Assembly (NCBI RefSeq): GCF_902459465.1
Contig: NC_047064.1
Location: 1,824,762 to 1,888,761, forward strand
Direction of reading: 5' to 3'
Origin: Asterias rubens
Taxonomy: Eukaryota > Echinodermata > Asteroidea > Forcipulatida > Asteriidae
Length of the DNA: 64,000 bases
Below, in pieces: positions 49,469 through 59,902 of this stretch (positions within the stretch are counted from its first letter, which is position 1; every line of letters begins with the position of its first letter). The notes below the pieces were generated by a model, which saw only the letters and a list, made by a program, of their open reading frames with translations, was not told the origin of the DNA and searched no databases. Both the position numbers and the translations under genes were made by a program.

Positions 49469-49542
49469 CGTCCCTGGGTAGACTTGAACCACCAACCATT
49501 CGGTTAACAGCCAAACGCGCTGACCGATTGCGCAACAGAGAC
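49469..49542 (-). tRNA. tRNA-Asn(GTT)-like, copy 7, possibly decaying
   Basis: Several changes against copy 1: position 9 G to T, anticodon stem TTTGG/CCGAA (one T-G pair), a changed base just after the anticodon stem, and the copy-5 T-arm variant. Anticodon GTT and the acceptor stem are intact. It could still be transcribed but is the best candidate in the array for a pseudogene; it is also the outermost unit. Confidence 0.75.
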
Positions 49543-49633
49543 GTGCTTGTAAAGTTGATGATTCATGCTTCCATGTTTGTCCAAAATCGAACCTTTTGAT
49601 TTCGGTACAGGGACTAGAAAGTGTATATATTTG

Positions 49634-49918
49634 TTAAAGCCAGTGGACACTATTGGTAATTGTCAAAGACTAGCCTTCACAGTTGGGGTATCTCAGCATA
49701 TGCATAAAATAACTAACCTGTGAACAATTGAACTCAATTGGTCGTCGAAGTTGTGAGATAATAATGAAAGAAAAAACACCCTTGTCACACGAAGTTGTGT
49801 GCATTCAGATGCTTGATTTCGGGACCTCAAATTCTAAATCCGAGGTCTCGAAATCAAATTCGTGGAAAATTATTGGTTTCTCGAAAACTATGACACTTCA
49901 GAGGGAGCCGTTGATTTT
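49634..49918 (+). repeat. Right-truncated MITE copy
   Basis: Starts TTAAAGCCAGTGGACACTAT; the palindrome is GATTTCGGGACCTCAAATTC / ATCCGAGGTCTCGAAATC. It breaks off after CACTTCAGAGGGAGCCGTTG, about 80 bp before the normal end. Confidence 0.88.
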
Positions 49919-50157
49919 AATTTCATCAAAGACTTAACATAAATACAATCTAAGTAAACTGATCAAACTGTCGATATTACAACGGCTCTTTTCAGAGCCA
50001 ATACTCCTTCCCAATGAAAACTTACAAAATGTTTGCACCCACATGTTTACCGATTAAGACAATAGTTGTTCATATCATTTTGCACAATGCAAAGCTTTGA
50101 ACATCACTTACCAATTTGCTTTAATAAGGGAATAAAATGGTAGCTACTAGTTCTTTC

Positions 50158-50244
50158 ACGGCCGTTTAAAACAGGCATGGTCGTTTGCCGTGTGATAAAG
50201 GCCCGAGCCGAATGCAACGACCCTGCAAGGTTTTAAACGGCCGT
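50158..50244. repeat. 87-bp inverted-repeat hairpin
   Basis: Outer arms 50158-50172 (ACGGCCGTTTAAAAC) and 50230-50244 are exact reverse complements; inside, GGTCGTT (near 50180) pairs with AACGACC (near 50216-50222). The loop is GC-rich (AAAGGCCCGAGCCG). Either a very short MITE or a structured RNA element. Confidence 0.75.
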
Positions 50245-50511
50245 AAAGTCACCTGGAGGTATAATGCTTCTTTCTTCAAACATTAGAGTATATGTTTATG
50301 AACAATAACATACATATTTTTAGTAATTGTTTGTAACGTTGGTATGTTTAAAATATATATAAAGTTGTTTGGGGGTGACTCCGCCTACCCCATTAATGAT
50401 GTCAATCGAGGCAGACTTTGCTTCGATCGAACATCGAACACACGTACGTGCAAGTACATGTAAGTCGTGAGTTTATACGTTTCGACGTTTTTTTCTTGCA
50501 TTTGTCCGGCA

Positions 50512-50735
50512 ATGTCGACCAGTTGTGTAGCTGCTGGATGCAGCAAAACAACTAAAGATGGGGTTCGGTCCGACGTCTTTTCCAGCGCTGTGCAGCAAAC
50601 ACTTCGAGCCGTCGTGCTTCGAAAATCCGGAATACACCACATTTTTTGACATAAAGAGAAAAGTTATTTTCTAAAACATGACGCCATCCCAACAATATTT
50701 CCAGCTAGAGGGAAATCGAAAAAGGTACATGAAAG
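50512..50735 (+). pseudogene. Broken THAP-domain gene fragment
   Basis: Pieces of one THAP zinc-finger domain appear in order in three frames. Frame 1 from ATG 50512: MSTSCVAAGCSKTTKDG, holding the first Cys pair (C-x4-C). After a deletion of perhaps 25-30 codons, another frame gives PTSFPALCSKHFEPSCFE (second C-x2-H pair) and ends at a stop at about 50672. A third frame then gives HDAIPTIFPARGKSK, the AVPTIF-type end of the domain. THAP domains bind DNA and occur in host regulators and P-element-type transposases. With two frame changes, a stop and a missing middle including the expected Trp, this cannot make a working domain. I infer a relic of a retrocopy or transposon; I see no transposase body next to it. 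Confidence 0.75.
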
Positions 50736-51940
50736 ACGTGACGAATCTAAGGAGCATTTGCCTAACGTGAAAACAAATCGGGTATTGTTTCAACTTTGAG
50801 GGCATGTTTTTAGCTGGCGCCAAGCGTCACTATCTTGTGTTGGCACTGCATGCGATTCACCGTGCTGATGGGTAATCCGAGTGGACCGTCCGCACAGCAG
50901 CCATACAGTGCGTGCAGTCTGCTCCGTGAATGTATCTCTATACGTAGGCATCATACCGATCACGTACCTAGATGTAGTGTACGGGGCCAGACTACACATT
51001 TTCTCTTCAAATATCGCGCCTAGATTGACGTCACGAACAGCGCCCTGTCGGCTCGGGCCTACTTTTAAATTTGTAATTAAAATGGAAACTAATTTTTCAG
51101 AACCTTAGTTACTGTTTATTCATATTTCACTCATCAAAACACATAATTATATTTTAGAGACAAAAACTGCCTGACGTTTCGACCCTAGCATAGAGTCTTT
51201 ATCGAAGGCTAAAATGAATCTACTATAGGGACGAAACGTCATGCCAATACTAACATATTTTGTGCACTTCCATGGGTCATGTCGAATGGTAAGCAGTTTG
51301 CAACATCTAATTCTATTTTCTCGAATACTGTAAACGAATACTTTAGTTCAATTAATAATGAAGTTACTTTAAAAGTAATTACCTTAATCACACACCCCAT
51401 CAGTTTGTTATCTTAAGACTATTTTTAAAAAGTCTGGATCAACAAGACATGTTGATAAGAAACTCGTTACCAGACGTTTCAGCAACCGTGAACTTGTTTA
51501 TCAAAATGGATCCCTTAAGTAGAAACCGCCCCCTATAGACCCCACTCCATGGATTCTCAAGTGATCACGGGGAGATCTTTATCAGCAGTTTATATCTAAA
51601 GAGACCGTTGGATGAATGAAAAATATCACTTTGCTGGTTATAAATATGCTTATTTATGGTAGACTTTGTTTACCCTGCATCCGCTTTGGGTCAAAATGTA
51701 ACCGCCCCGTACCATGTCATCAAACAGAGATCATAGTGCCAGGTCGTCCGATAGCTAGCTGCGCATGCGTAGGAATCGCATAAACGTGTCCTCAGATTAA
51801 CAGCTTTAGAAATTAAACTATTCCTGTGGCAAAGTTCGTAGAACTCAGACCTTAAGCAGCAAATGTTGCTTAACTAAGTTCTACTGAGCATAATGAGCAG
51901 AGTACCAGTGCTGGTAAATAATGTGATTGGACTGGTAACC
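50736..51940. other. Intergenic DNA
   Basis: No gene supported. CTGACGTTTCGACCCTAGCA ... GACGAAACGTC (51171-51240) resembles the GACGTTTCGA/CGAAACGTC boundary sequences common in repeats of marine deuterostomes, so part of this is likely an old transposon end. Confidence 0.4.
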
Positions 51941-52266
51941 TTAAAGGAACACGTTGCCTTGGATCGGTCGAGTTGGTCTTTAAAAAGCGTTTGTAACCGT
52001 TTGTTATAAAATGCACATGGGTAGAAAGATGTTGTAAAAGTAGAATACAATGATCCACACAAACGTGCCTCGTCGACTAACACGGTCCCGACCGTGTTAG
52101 TTCGCACAGTGAAAGGAAAACCACGCAATTTCGAGGCAAACTTGTGTGGATCATCGCATTCTACTTTGAAAACATCTTTCCAACCATATACATTTATTTA
52201 AAAAAAACGGTTACAAACGCCCTGTATAGACCAACTCGTCCGATCCAAGGCAACGTGTTCCTTTAA
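51941..52266. repeat. Full inverted-repeat element with GGAACACGTTGCCTTGGATC ends
   Basis: Terminal inverted repeats: TTAAAGGAACACGTTGCCTT at left, AAGGCAACGTGTTCCTTTAA at right. Subterminal GGTCGAGTTGGTCTTTAAAA pairs with the right-hand TATAGACCAACTCGTCCGAT. The centre is itself palindromic (TCGACTAACACGGTCCCGAC then CGTGTTAGTTCG). Non-coding MITE; half of another copy lies at 15201-15376. Confidence 0.9.
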
Positions 52267-52635
52267 TCTGGTAAGCAACATTTAGTTGTGCTTAGCTTTA
52301 CTTTGTGTGTTTAAGCGGTCCATCAGATTGAACCCTGATTATTAATAATGAGTGCTTTATTTCTGACTCCAACCTATTATTAATTAATTGATACATATTT
52401 GATTCTTATTCCGGGGCAGTTATTTTGAATTGCATGGGTGTTGGAAAAGAGGATGATGCAATACCAGTTTGTGTAGGACTACATGAATTTCCCGTGTCAA
52501 GTTCAAATCAACTTATGCACACAAGCTAAGTTACTAATGTTTCAGGAATGAAAAGTATGTAATAAAACAACATGAAAGTTTAACCATACCAATGTTGTTT
52601 TACTTTCAATATAATATGTGTGAATGTCGTCGGTC

Positions 52636-52946
52636 TTAAAGGCAGTGGACACTATTGGTTGTTTCTCAAAATAATTATTAGCATAAAACCTCACTTGGTA
52701 CCGAGTAATGGGGAGAGGTTGACAGTATATAACATTTTGCGAGAAACGGCTCCCTCTGAAATGCATAATTTCGAGAAAGAAGTAAACTTCAACGAATTTG
52801 ATTTCGAGACCTCATAATTAAACTTAGAGGTATCCAAATCATTTGAGCTCATTTTTTTACAGGTTTGCTATTGTATGACTACGTTGAGATACACCAAGTG
52901 AGAAGACTGGTATTGAACATTTACCAAAAAAATCCAGTGTCTTTAA
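52636..52946 (-). repeat. MITE copy with internal deletion, first of a cluster of three
   Basis: TTAAAGGCAGTGGACACTAT to AATCCAGTGTCTTTAA. After the core palindrome the segment carrying CACACAACTTCGTGTGACAA is deleted (CCAAATCATTTGAGCTCATT). About 45 bp after it, ACAATTATATACAAAATGAG recurs beyond the next copy. Confidence 0.87.
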
Positions 52947-52992
52947 ATAAAACAATTATATACAAAATGAGTAACTGAATTAAATAAATAAA

Positions 52993-53324
52993 CTAAAGGC
53001 ACTGGACACTATTGGTAATTACTTAAAATAATTATTAGCATAAAACCTTTCTTGGTGACGAGTAATGGGGAGATGTTGATGGTATAAAACATTGTGAGAA
53101 ACGGCTCCCTCTGAAGTGCCTTAGTTTTTAAGAAATAAGTAATTTTCCACGAATTTGATTTCGATACCTGAGATTTAGAACTTGATGTCTCGAAATCAAC
53201 CATCTAAACGCACACAACTTCGTGTGACAATATTTCCACGGGTTGGTTATTTATGCATACGTTGGGATACAACAAGTGAGAAGACTGGTCTTTGACAATT
53301 ACCGAAAGTGTCCAGTGTCTTTAA
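52993..53324 (-). repeat. MITE copy, second of the cluster
   Basis: CTAAAGGCACTGGACACTAT to AAGTGTCCAGTGTCTTTAA. A 60-bp block after CGTGTGACAA is missing. Flanked on the right by ACAACAATTATACAATAATG and AAATGAGTAACTGG, resembling the right flank of the previous copy. Confidence 0.88.
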
Positions 53325-53508
53325 ATACAACAATTATACAATAATGGATAAAACACACCAAATGAGTAACTGGAATTAAATATATTGAGCCAGTAAAAAT
53401 GCAAACATCTTTTTTAAACAAATTAAACAGGTAAGTTATTGGTTTCGACACAGACTAAATTATTTACCAAAATTTCAATTTTACCAAACTAAAACTGACT
53501 TTAATTGC

Positions 53509-53823
53509 AGTGGGGAGAGGTTGATGGTATAAAACATGGTGAGAAACGGCTCCCTCTGAAGTGCCATAGTTTTCGAGAAAGAAGTAATTTTCCACGAATT
53601 TGATTTCGGGACCTCAAGTTTAGAACTTGAGGTCTAGAAATCAACCATCTAAACGTACACAACTTCGTGTTGCAAGGGTTGTTTTTCTTTCATTATTATC
53701 TCGCAACTTCGCTGACCGATTGAGCTCAAATTTTCACAGGTTTGTTATTTTATGCATATGTGGAGATACACCAACTGTGAAGGCTAGTCTTTGACAATTG
53801 CCAATAGTTTCCACTGTCTTTAA
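53509..53823 (-). repeat. MITE copy, third of the cluster
   Basis: The left end jumps from TGCAGTGG straight to GGAGAGGTTGATGG, deleting the subterminal 80 bp; the rest is typical and ends AATAGTTTCCACTGTCTTTA. Confidence 0.88.
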
Positions 53824-53924
53824 GTTTGAGCAAATTTAGTGTTGAACCAGCTCGACCCATTGTCTAGTGCAGTATAAATGACTATTGAAGGGTTTCGGTT
53901 CTTCTTTTTTAAACACAAAACATA

Positions 53925-54000
53925 ATGTCCACGGATTTACATTAAACTTACTGAGTTTGAAGACAATGATGGTAGAAAGCTTCCCTTAAAATGTATCTTG
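53925..54000. repeat. Half copy of the 5.7-kb fold-back element
   Basis: TAATGTCCACGGATTTACAT and TGAGTTTGAAGACAATGATG followed by GTAGAAAGCTTCCCTTAAAA match one arm of the element at 5700-6055 (GTCCATAGATTTACAA, GTGTTTGAAGATAATGATAG). Confidence 0.75.
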
Positions 54001-56160
54001 CAAACAACGTATTAACCATGGCAAACGTTATTCATACATCAAACCAATATATTTGAACATTAAAATATAAATATTCATTTCTTTTTAAAATAATTGTAAA
54101 AAATAATTGTATACAAGTATTATAACATAAATTTGTATAATCTATGCATACGGTAAGAAGAGTTCACTTTTGTTGAATTTGTCATGTTGTGAGGACCGCA
54201 ACACTTTCCACCCAACTCTATTTGCAGCACATGTACATTCGCCTCGTTGTCAGCCATAATGGACTACTATACTGGAAACATTATGCTAATTGTATCATGA
54301 CATCTATAGAGTCTTTAGTTCACACCAACAACCATCATTTATCAACCTTTTAAACTGAACAAAATCATGAATTTGACTCTTTTGGTGATCGTTCAACCGA
54401 TACAATCAAACAGAGTCCATAGACGCAAGTCGTTTGAAAAAAAATATATATATGTTTTTGAGGGGAAAATTCAACGAACACGACAAAGCAAATTTGCCCA
54501 TTCAAAAGCAACAACACATTGTACGATTCAACAACAATAAGAGAAAAACGTATGATCTATAATTTTTTGGGGGCATTGTGATAATGTGAATAATCTTGAA
54601 CTAACAAAATATATAATTCAGTTCGAGGTTGCTGATAAATGACAGAGCAAATCTTTCGTTATTAAAAGTGATTGTTTTTGAGCAGCAAACAACGCCCCGG
54701 TTATGTCAACGAAGAGAGATGATAAAGGTCAACATCAGCGTATGGTTCAACTCCATGGCTAGGTCAAGGTACCCGCCATCTTAACTCTGCTCACAAAACC
54801 GCAACATGTTTTTTTTACCCATCGGTTCATTGGAAAGACCCGCCTTTCAGCACCAGATGAGGTGATGGTCCCAAACGGGGTGGGAATAAGTCCACCATGC
54901 AGTAACAGCCTACCTGCAAAGCGACCTCCGATAGCTGTTTTAAAACGGTGTAAACATTTCACAACCTCCAAACCAGGTTTGAACGAGCGGGTTAATGTTT
55001 AACCCAGGGCTTGTCTCCCTATCTCGGGTTTAGTTGTAGAGATAAGCTTCGGGCTTGTCCCGTACTGCTCGTTACCTCAGTAAGGTCAAGATCAGTCTCC
55101 AGTCAGGGCAGGGCGGGTGAGGACACGGGTTTTCGGCTGCTCTCTTCTCTCTGGGTGGAAGCCTAGATCTTATGATGTGCCATCTTGGTGCGACGAGGTA
55201 TCAAATCAACAGATAGAGCGACTATGATGGCGTCGGTGTCGGTGAGTGCATTATTTGTTACTGATGGCAACTATAGCCATTCATAAAAGGCATCGACTGA
55301 GGGAAATGGCGGTAACCAGATGGTGAGTGTGAATGGCGTTGTGGTACTAGAACATTGCGTACACTGTTTCTCCAAAAGAAAAAGGCATTTGAAACAACAT
55401 TTGTTTTCAATTTCAACTCAGTTGTCAACTTCTTTCCCTCACGATTTACTTGTTGAATTTTACTATTTAATTAAAAATGAAAGATTTGCCACACAGATGG
55501 AACGCACAATCATACTTAAAATATTTATCTTATTATTGGTAATATTATTTTTACACCAACTTTATTTTTATTATTAGGACACTACAACATACCAACAAAA
55601 TTATAGTAAGGTGACATAATTACAGGTAATGATTTGCCTTTTTCCCGTAGCATAATGGCCAGTCAAAAAAAAAAAAAAAAAATCTCATCAAGTTTCATCC
55701 ACCAATTCACTTATTATTCAAATGTCCAGTAACGTCAATCATGATACTAACCTAAAGATAAAGTCTTGCTAGATAAGTAACATTTTTCTAAACGAGTTTT
55801 AAAACGAAAGAAAGTGGGACTCCATTCGAAGAACGGCGTAATCGCTTACGTGATTGCAGAGTTGATGCACCTCAATTTACCAATTACATGTGAAACACAA
55901 TTAATTGTTCGAATATACATTACTATTGCAAACAAATTTGAATAAAATACGTAAGCAGCCAAAAGTACCCTTTCAAAACTCATTTTGAATAAATGGAATT
56001 GTTTAAACCGCGTTTGATACTTGATGGGCGTGGAACGGTAAAACCAAACAATGACACATTTCCAACTAATTCGGAAATTTCGCAGCGTCGGTAAACATTG
56101 ACTCATTCAATCAACAATTTAAACAAAAAGGCTTAGTGTGAATTTTGTACTCAAAGTAGT
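54001..56160. other. Intergenic DNA with a GC-richer segment
   Basis: The segment about 54690-55330 is GC-richer and repeat-free, with GGTCAAGGTACC near 54765, AAGGTCAAGATCAG near 55083 and ATGATGGCGTCGGTGTCGGTGA near 55224, the last followed by a donor-like GTGAGTG. It could be a regulatory element or an unrecognised 5' exon of a mir-10/Hox4 transcript; I cannot tell. Confidence 0.35.
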
Positions 56161-56402
56161 AATTACAAAAAGAAGTAAAATAACATAATTATCATTCTAA
56201 ACTTTATATATATATATATAATTGATTTTTTTTTATAATGGTATTCTTCACACGAAACAAGGAAACACTTTAAGGTTCTGACGAAGGTAGAATGACGAAA
56301 CGAGTGGCCAATCCAAGTTTCTGATCCACTGAGTGTTTTCCTGCAATGTGCCTCACATGGTGCTGAAGTCTGCAAAATGTTTGGTCAACTCGAACATTAG
56401 CT

Positions 56403-56640
56403 TATGGAGATGGCGTAGTGGTACCCTGTTTTGCCTTCAACTTCTGGAACCCCTATTCAAATCCCACCAGGGGCACTATGTGGATTGGGTTTTTAGTCCC
56501 TTTCTGACTGCATGGGTTTTCCATGTAATAATTCTTTAGGGGTTTTCCTTCCACATCTAAAACTGAAACTTCCTTCCTTGTCATCTTTTCATCAGGTTAT
56601 TGGCTGGTGATTTAAGTTCGCTTTTATGAGAGTCATTGGC
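56403..56640 (+). repeat. tRNA-derived SINE
   Basis: TGGCGTAGTGG at 56411 is a perfect Pol III box A; ATTCAAATCCCACC at about 56456 is the box B region, at tRNA spacing. The body (GGGTTTTTAGTCCCTTTCTG, CCACATCTAAAACTGAAACT) is of a type I recall in SINEs of marine animals. The anticodon arm does not fold well, so it is not a tRNA gene. Confidence 0.7.
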
Positions 56641-57560
56641 TTCACAACAAGAATTAAGTGAAATTAAAAAGAAGAAACAAACTAAAATGAACTAAATGAG
56701 AGAGGCGGATGGCAATTGATATGATCAGCAGATCCAACTTCATTCGAGACCATTTCAAAACACAACTTTGCCATTTTTAGCTTAACAAACACACAGCTGT
56801 TTTCGTTACCTGCAACCCAACGGTCCAACCACATATTATCTGGGACAAACAAAAATGAAGAATAAAACGGAGGTAACAGTGTAATACGTTAGCTTTGAAA
56901 GAACTATTGTCACTGATGGCGTTATTAGTTTACAATCCTCTTTGTGTAAGGAAGAGGGCATACAGAATTGTGTTTTGTCACGTCGAGACGTACAACAAAA
57001 TTGAAGGTTTTTTTTTCTGGGGAAAAACCACTCATCCATTCAGTTCAATACATAAACATGACATGAAGGACATTTCCCATTGCTCTCGAGAAAATGTCAG
57101 TTACCAGACAAAATTATTTAATTTGTTTGTTAGTTCAAATTTGAGTGTAATTTCCATGCATTTATTTTATGTCGAGATGTCTCCGAAGGGAATTTAGTTT
57201 TGAGCATAATTATGTCCTGGTTTGCCCCTGTGTTCGACGGGGTTCAACCGGGACATGGGTGGCTGATCTCTCTGCCCATAAATTACCACTCGCAGCCCAT
57301 AGCTGCAGCACACTGTCTAGTCTACCCCTGATCATTTATTTACACTATAACTGCCACTACTTATGATTACAGGTTTTGCCTCTAGATGTGGTGTCAGTAA
57401 ATTGTGACAGATTTTAGCGTGAACTCTCCTCTTGCCACAACCCAGCCCTTGCCTCGGAATCGACCTCATAAACATAGCTCATGTAGCCTGTCGTCTTGGA
57501 ACGCAACTCCTTCCTCGTAAAAACAAAAAATGGGACTCCAGTTTTTCTCCAGTGTATTTA
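56641..57560. other. DNA upstream of mir-10
   Basis: No exon or repeat family recognised. The stretch about 57200-57330 is GC-richer (CCTGTGTTCGACGGGGTTCA) and may belong to the primary transcript or its control region. Confidence 0.35.
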
Positions 57561-57568
57561 TCTGCTCA

Positions 57569-57646
57569 ACACTAACCCTGTAGATCCGAATTTGTGTAAG
57601 GTTTTAAATTCTCTCACAAATTTGGATCACTGGGTAACTGTAGTGT
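57569..57646 (+). ncRNA. mir-10: mir-10 microRNA precursor hairpin
   Basis: The 5p arm at 57574-57596 starts AACCCTGTAGATCCGAATTT, the highly conserved miR-10 sequence; the initial AACCC (rather than UACCC) is the form I recall for sea urchin. The 3p arm at about 57616-57637 (ACAAATTTGGATCACTGGGT) pairs with it with a few bulges, the loop is short (AAGGTTTTAAATTCTCTC), and ACACT/AGTGT closes the base. miR-10 represses target mRNAs, including Hox messages in several animals. It lies 37.8 kb beyond the Hox5 stop on the same strand, its conserved place between Hox5 and Hox4, so the two annotations support each other. The primary transcript's promoter is not identifiable. Confidence 0.97.
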
Positions 57647-57926
57647 AGAATGTAACATCGTGGGACGATTGATGACGTCACGTCTACGTCATGTGAGCGA
57701 CTTGTAGGTTGGAAGGTGCGTATGAGTCTGCAATTTCTTCTCTACCACCCTTCCCTTACATCTCGAGGTTCGGTCACAGAGAAAGATGTCATGAAAAACA
57801 GGTGATCCATTCTTGATTTTTTGTATGATATTATATTATTTTGTTATTAATTTGTGTTGTTTAAAATCGAAGGTTTTACATTTTTAATTTGTCTTTCACT
57901 AAATTAACTTTTTCACTTATAGTTAA

Positions 57927-58296
57927 TTAAAGGCAGTGAACACTATTGGTAATTACTCATTAGCATAAAACCTTTCTTTGTGACGAGTAATGGGGAGAGG
58001 TTGATGGTATAAAACATTGTGAGAATCGGCTCGACCTGAAGTGCCATAGTTTTCGAGAAAGAAGTAATTTTCCTCGATTTTGATTTCTAGACCTCAGATT
58101 TAGAACTTGAGGTCTTGAAATCAACCATCTAAACGCACACAACTTCGTGTGACAAGGGTGTTTTTTTTCTTTTCTTTCATTATTATCTCGCAAGTTCGAT
58201 GACTAATTGAGCTCAAATTTTCACAGGTTTGGTATTTTGTGCACCAACTGTGAAGGCTAGTTTTTGACAATTACTAATAGTTTCCATTGCCTTTTA
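57927..58296 (-). repeat. MITE copy 280 bp beyond mir-10
   Basis: TTAAAGGCAGTGAACACTAT to TAATAGTTTCCATTGCCTTT; the subterminal block AAAATAATTA is missing. Core GATTTCTAGACCTCAGATTT / AACTTGAGGTCTTGAAATC. Confidence 0.88.
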
Positions 58297-59200
58297 GTGT
58301 TTATAATGTGCCTACTTGAAGTTCCAACCATTAAGTTAATAATATTAGACCGTTTCAAACAGATACAAAAAACGAATAAACACAAATAATATAAATCCTC
58401 TTACCATCTGATGTCAAAATACAGATGCTGTTTCGTGTCATTCAACACCCCGTTTCCTTATTAGACCCGCATAATGTTGAGTCATCTGTTTATACTGAAG
58501 CTCAAGTCAAATATTGATTATTGATTGCCTCAGATCTTGGTTGCAGATCTTTGAGAAAAACAAATATTCGAATTCGACAACCCTAATTGCCAAGACCCAA
58601 ACAAGCAGCATCATCAGATTTGATTACCTCTTCACACATAAAATAACGGTTGCAAAGTAACTCTCTTACTATTTAATTCAATACCAATAAGTTTTGTCTA
58701 TATGGGAAAATTGTATAATGTGTTATTGATCAACAATTCAAGCTTGTTTCATTTCAGACTACCATTTTATTTTAATTTTTTTTTTGAGAGAGAGAGAGAT
58801 ACACACTATGTTGTGTGCTGGTTTGGAATAATGTTGATACTGTAAAACGTATAGGACCTGCATATTATAGTCTAGCCAATACTTTGCTAAGATACAAAGC
58901 AAAACTGATTTTGAAATATGTTTTGTTTCTCCAGAAATATAACCGCAATGAAAACTAATTGTGATATCGTAAACGTTCATACTTTCTTAATTTGGTTTGT
59001 AGAGGATATTTGGGGTTCAGAGTTTTAAAGGCCTAATTCACACTTTTGGTGATTATGGTGCAGTGAAATTTTAAAACGAAGGAGGGAATCCAAGAAATAA
59101 AATGGACAAATAATTAATTTATACAATTTTAGGGGTTATTATGTTTTAAATAAAGTGCAATATACTGGTTCATTTAATATTTGTGATCAAGGTCTTCATT
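58297..59200. other. Intergenic DNA
   Basis: Only a short GA repeat near 58786-58799 is recognisable. Confidence 0.4.
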
Positions 59201-59505
59201 ATTCATGAAATACCAAACCTGTGAAAATGTGTGCTTAATCCATTATGTGGGTCAGGATAAAAAAAAATATGAGAAAACTTGCACAGTATTTCCAGTATGC
59301 TTAACACACTGTCCTTCATTTTGGTTGTGACAAACGAAATCAGCTGTTTCGAACATGATTTAATTTCAGAGGAAAATATCTCACAGGAAAACAATGGTTC
59401 TGGTATAAAAACTTCATAATCAGTGAGCTTGTAGACTAAATAATGTTGTTCATCATTTATACCAATACTATAACTGTTTGTGTGATTACCGACCATCTAT
59501 AGTGT
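59200..59505 (+). repeat. Very degraded relative of the MITE
   Basis: TGAAATACCAAACCTGTGAA followed by AATGTGTGCTTAAT parallels the family's AAATAACAAACCTGTGAAAA and TTTGAGCTCAAT, and the far end GATTACCGACCATCTATAGT recalls AATTACCAATAGTGTCC. The middle is not alignable by eye. Confidence 0.4.
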
Positions 59506-59902
59506 CAACTTTCCAACTACTCATGTATCAGTTTCATCACCCAATAGTCAGAAATAATTCTAGGAAACAATTAACAAAAAAAATGAATACAATTTGAACA
59601 ACATGTTTTTTTTTTTTTTACTGAACACCATTTTGACGGTAATATATAGGCCTACGTGGTTAATCTGAATAAAAAAAAACTTGTTCACTCTGTAACATTT
59701 CGATAATGTTTGCAAAATATAAGTCCCTTTTATTTAATCAACATGGTATGCTTTCTGTATAAAGGATTGCATTATTATGCATTTGCATATGAATTGAAAT
59801 ACATGATGGTACTTTTGGTTTGGACTATTTTATAAGTTAATACTTAATTGTCTTGTTCTGAACGTTCTGATATGTAATTTTAACCAAATTACTGAAATGC
59901 TT

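Noticed and set aside
51171-51240. GACGTTTCGA / CGAAACGTC boundary sequence as a Penelope-like retroelement end
   Set aside because: No reverse-transcriptase or endonuclease coding sequence is seen nearby, so the element type cannot be supported.
56403-56475. Possible tRNA gene with a perfect box A
   Set aside because: Anticodon arm and acceptor stem do not pair; the attached body marks it as a SINE.
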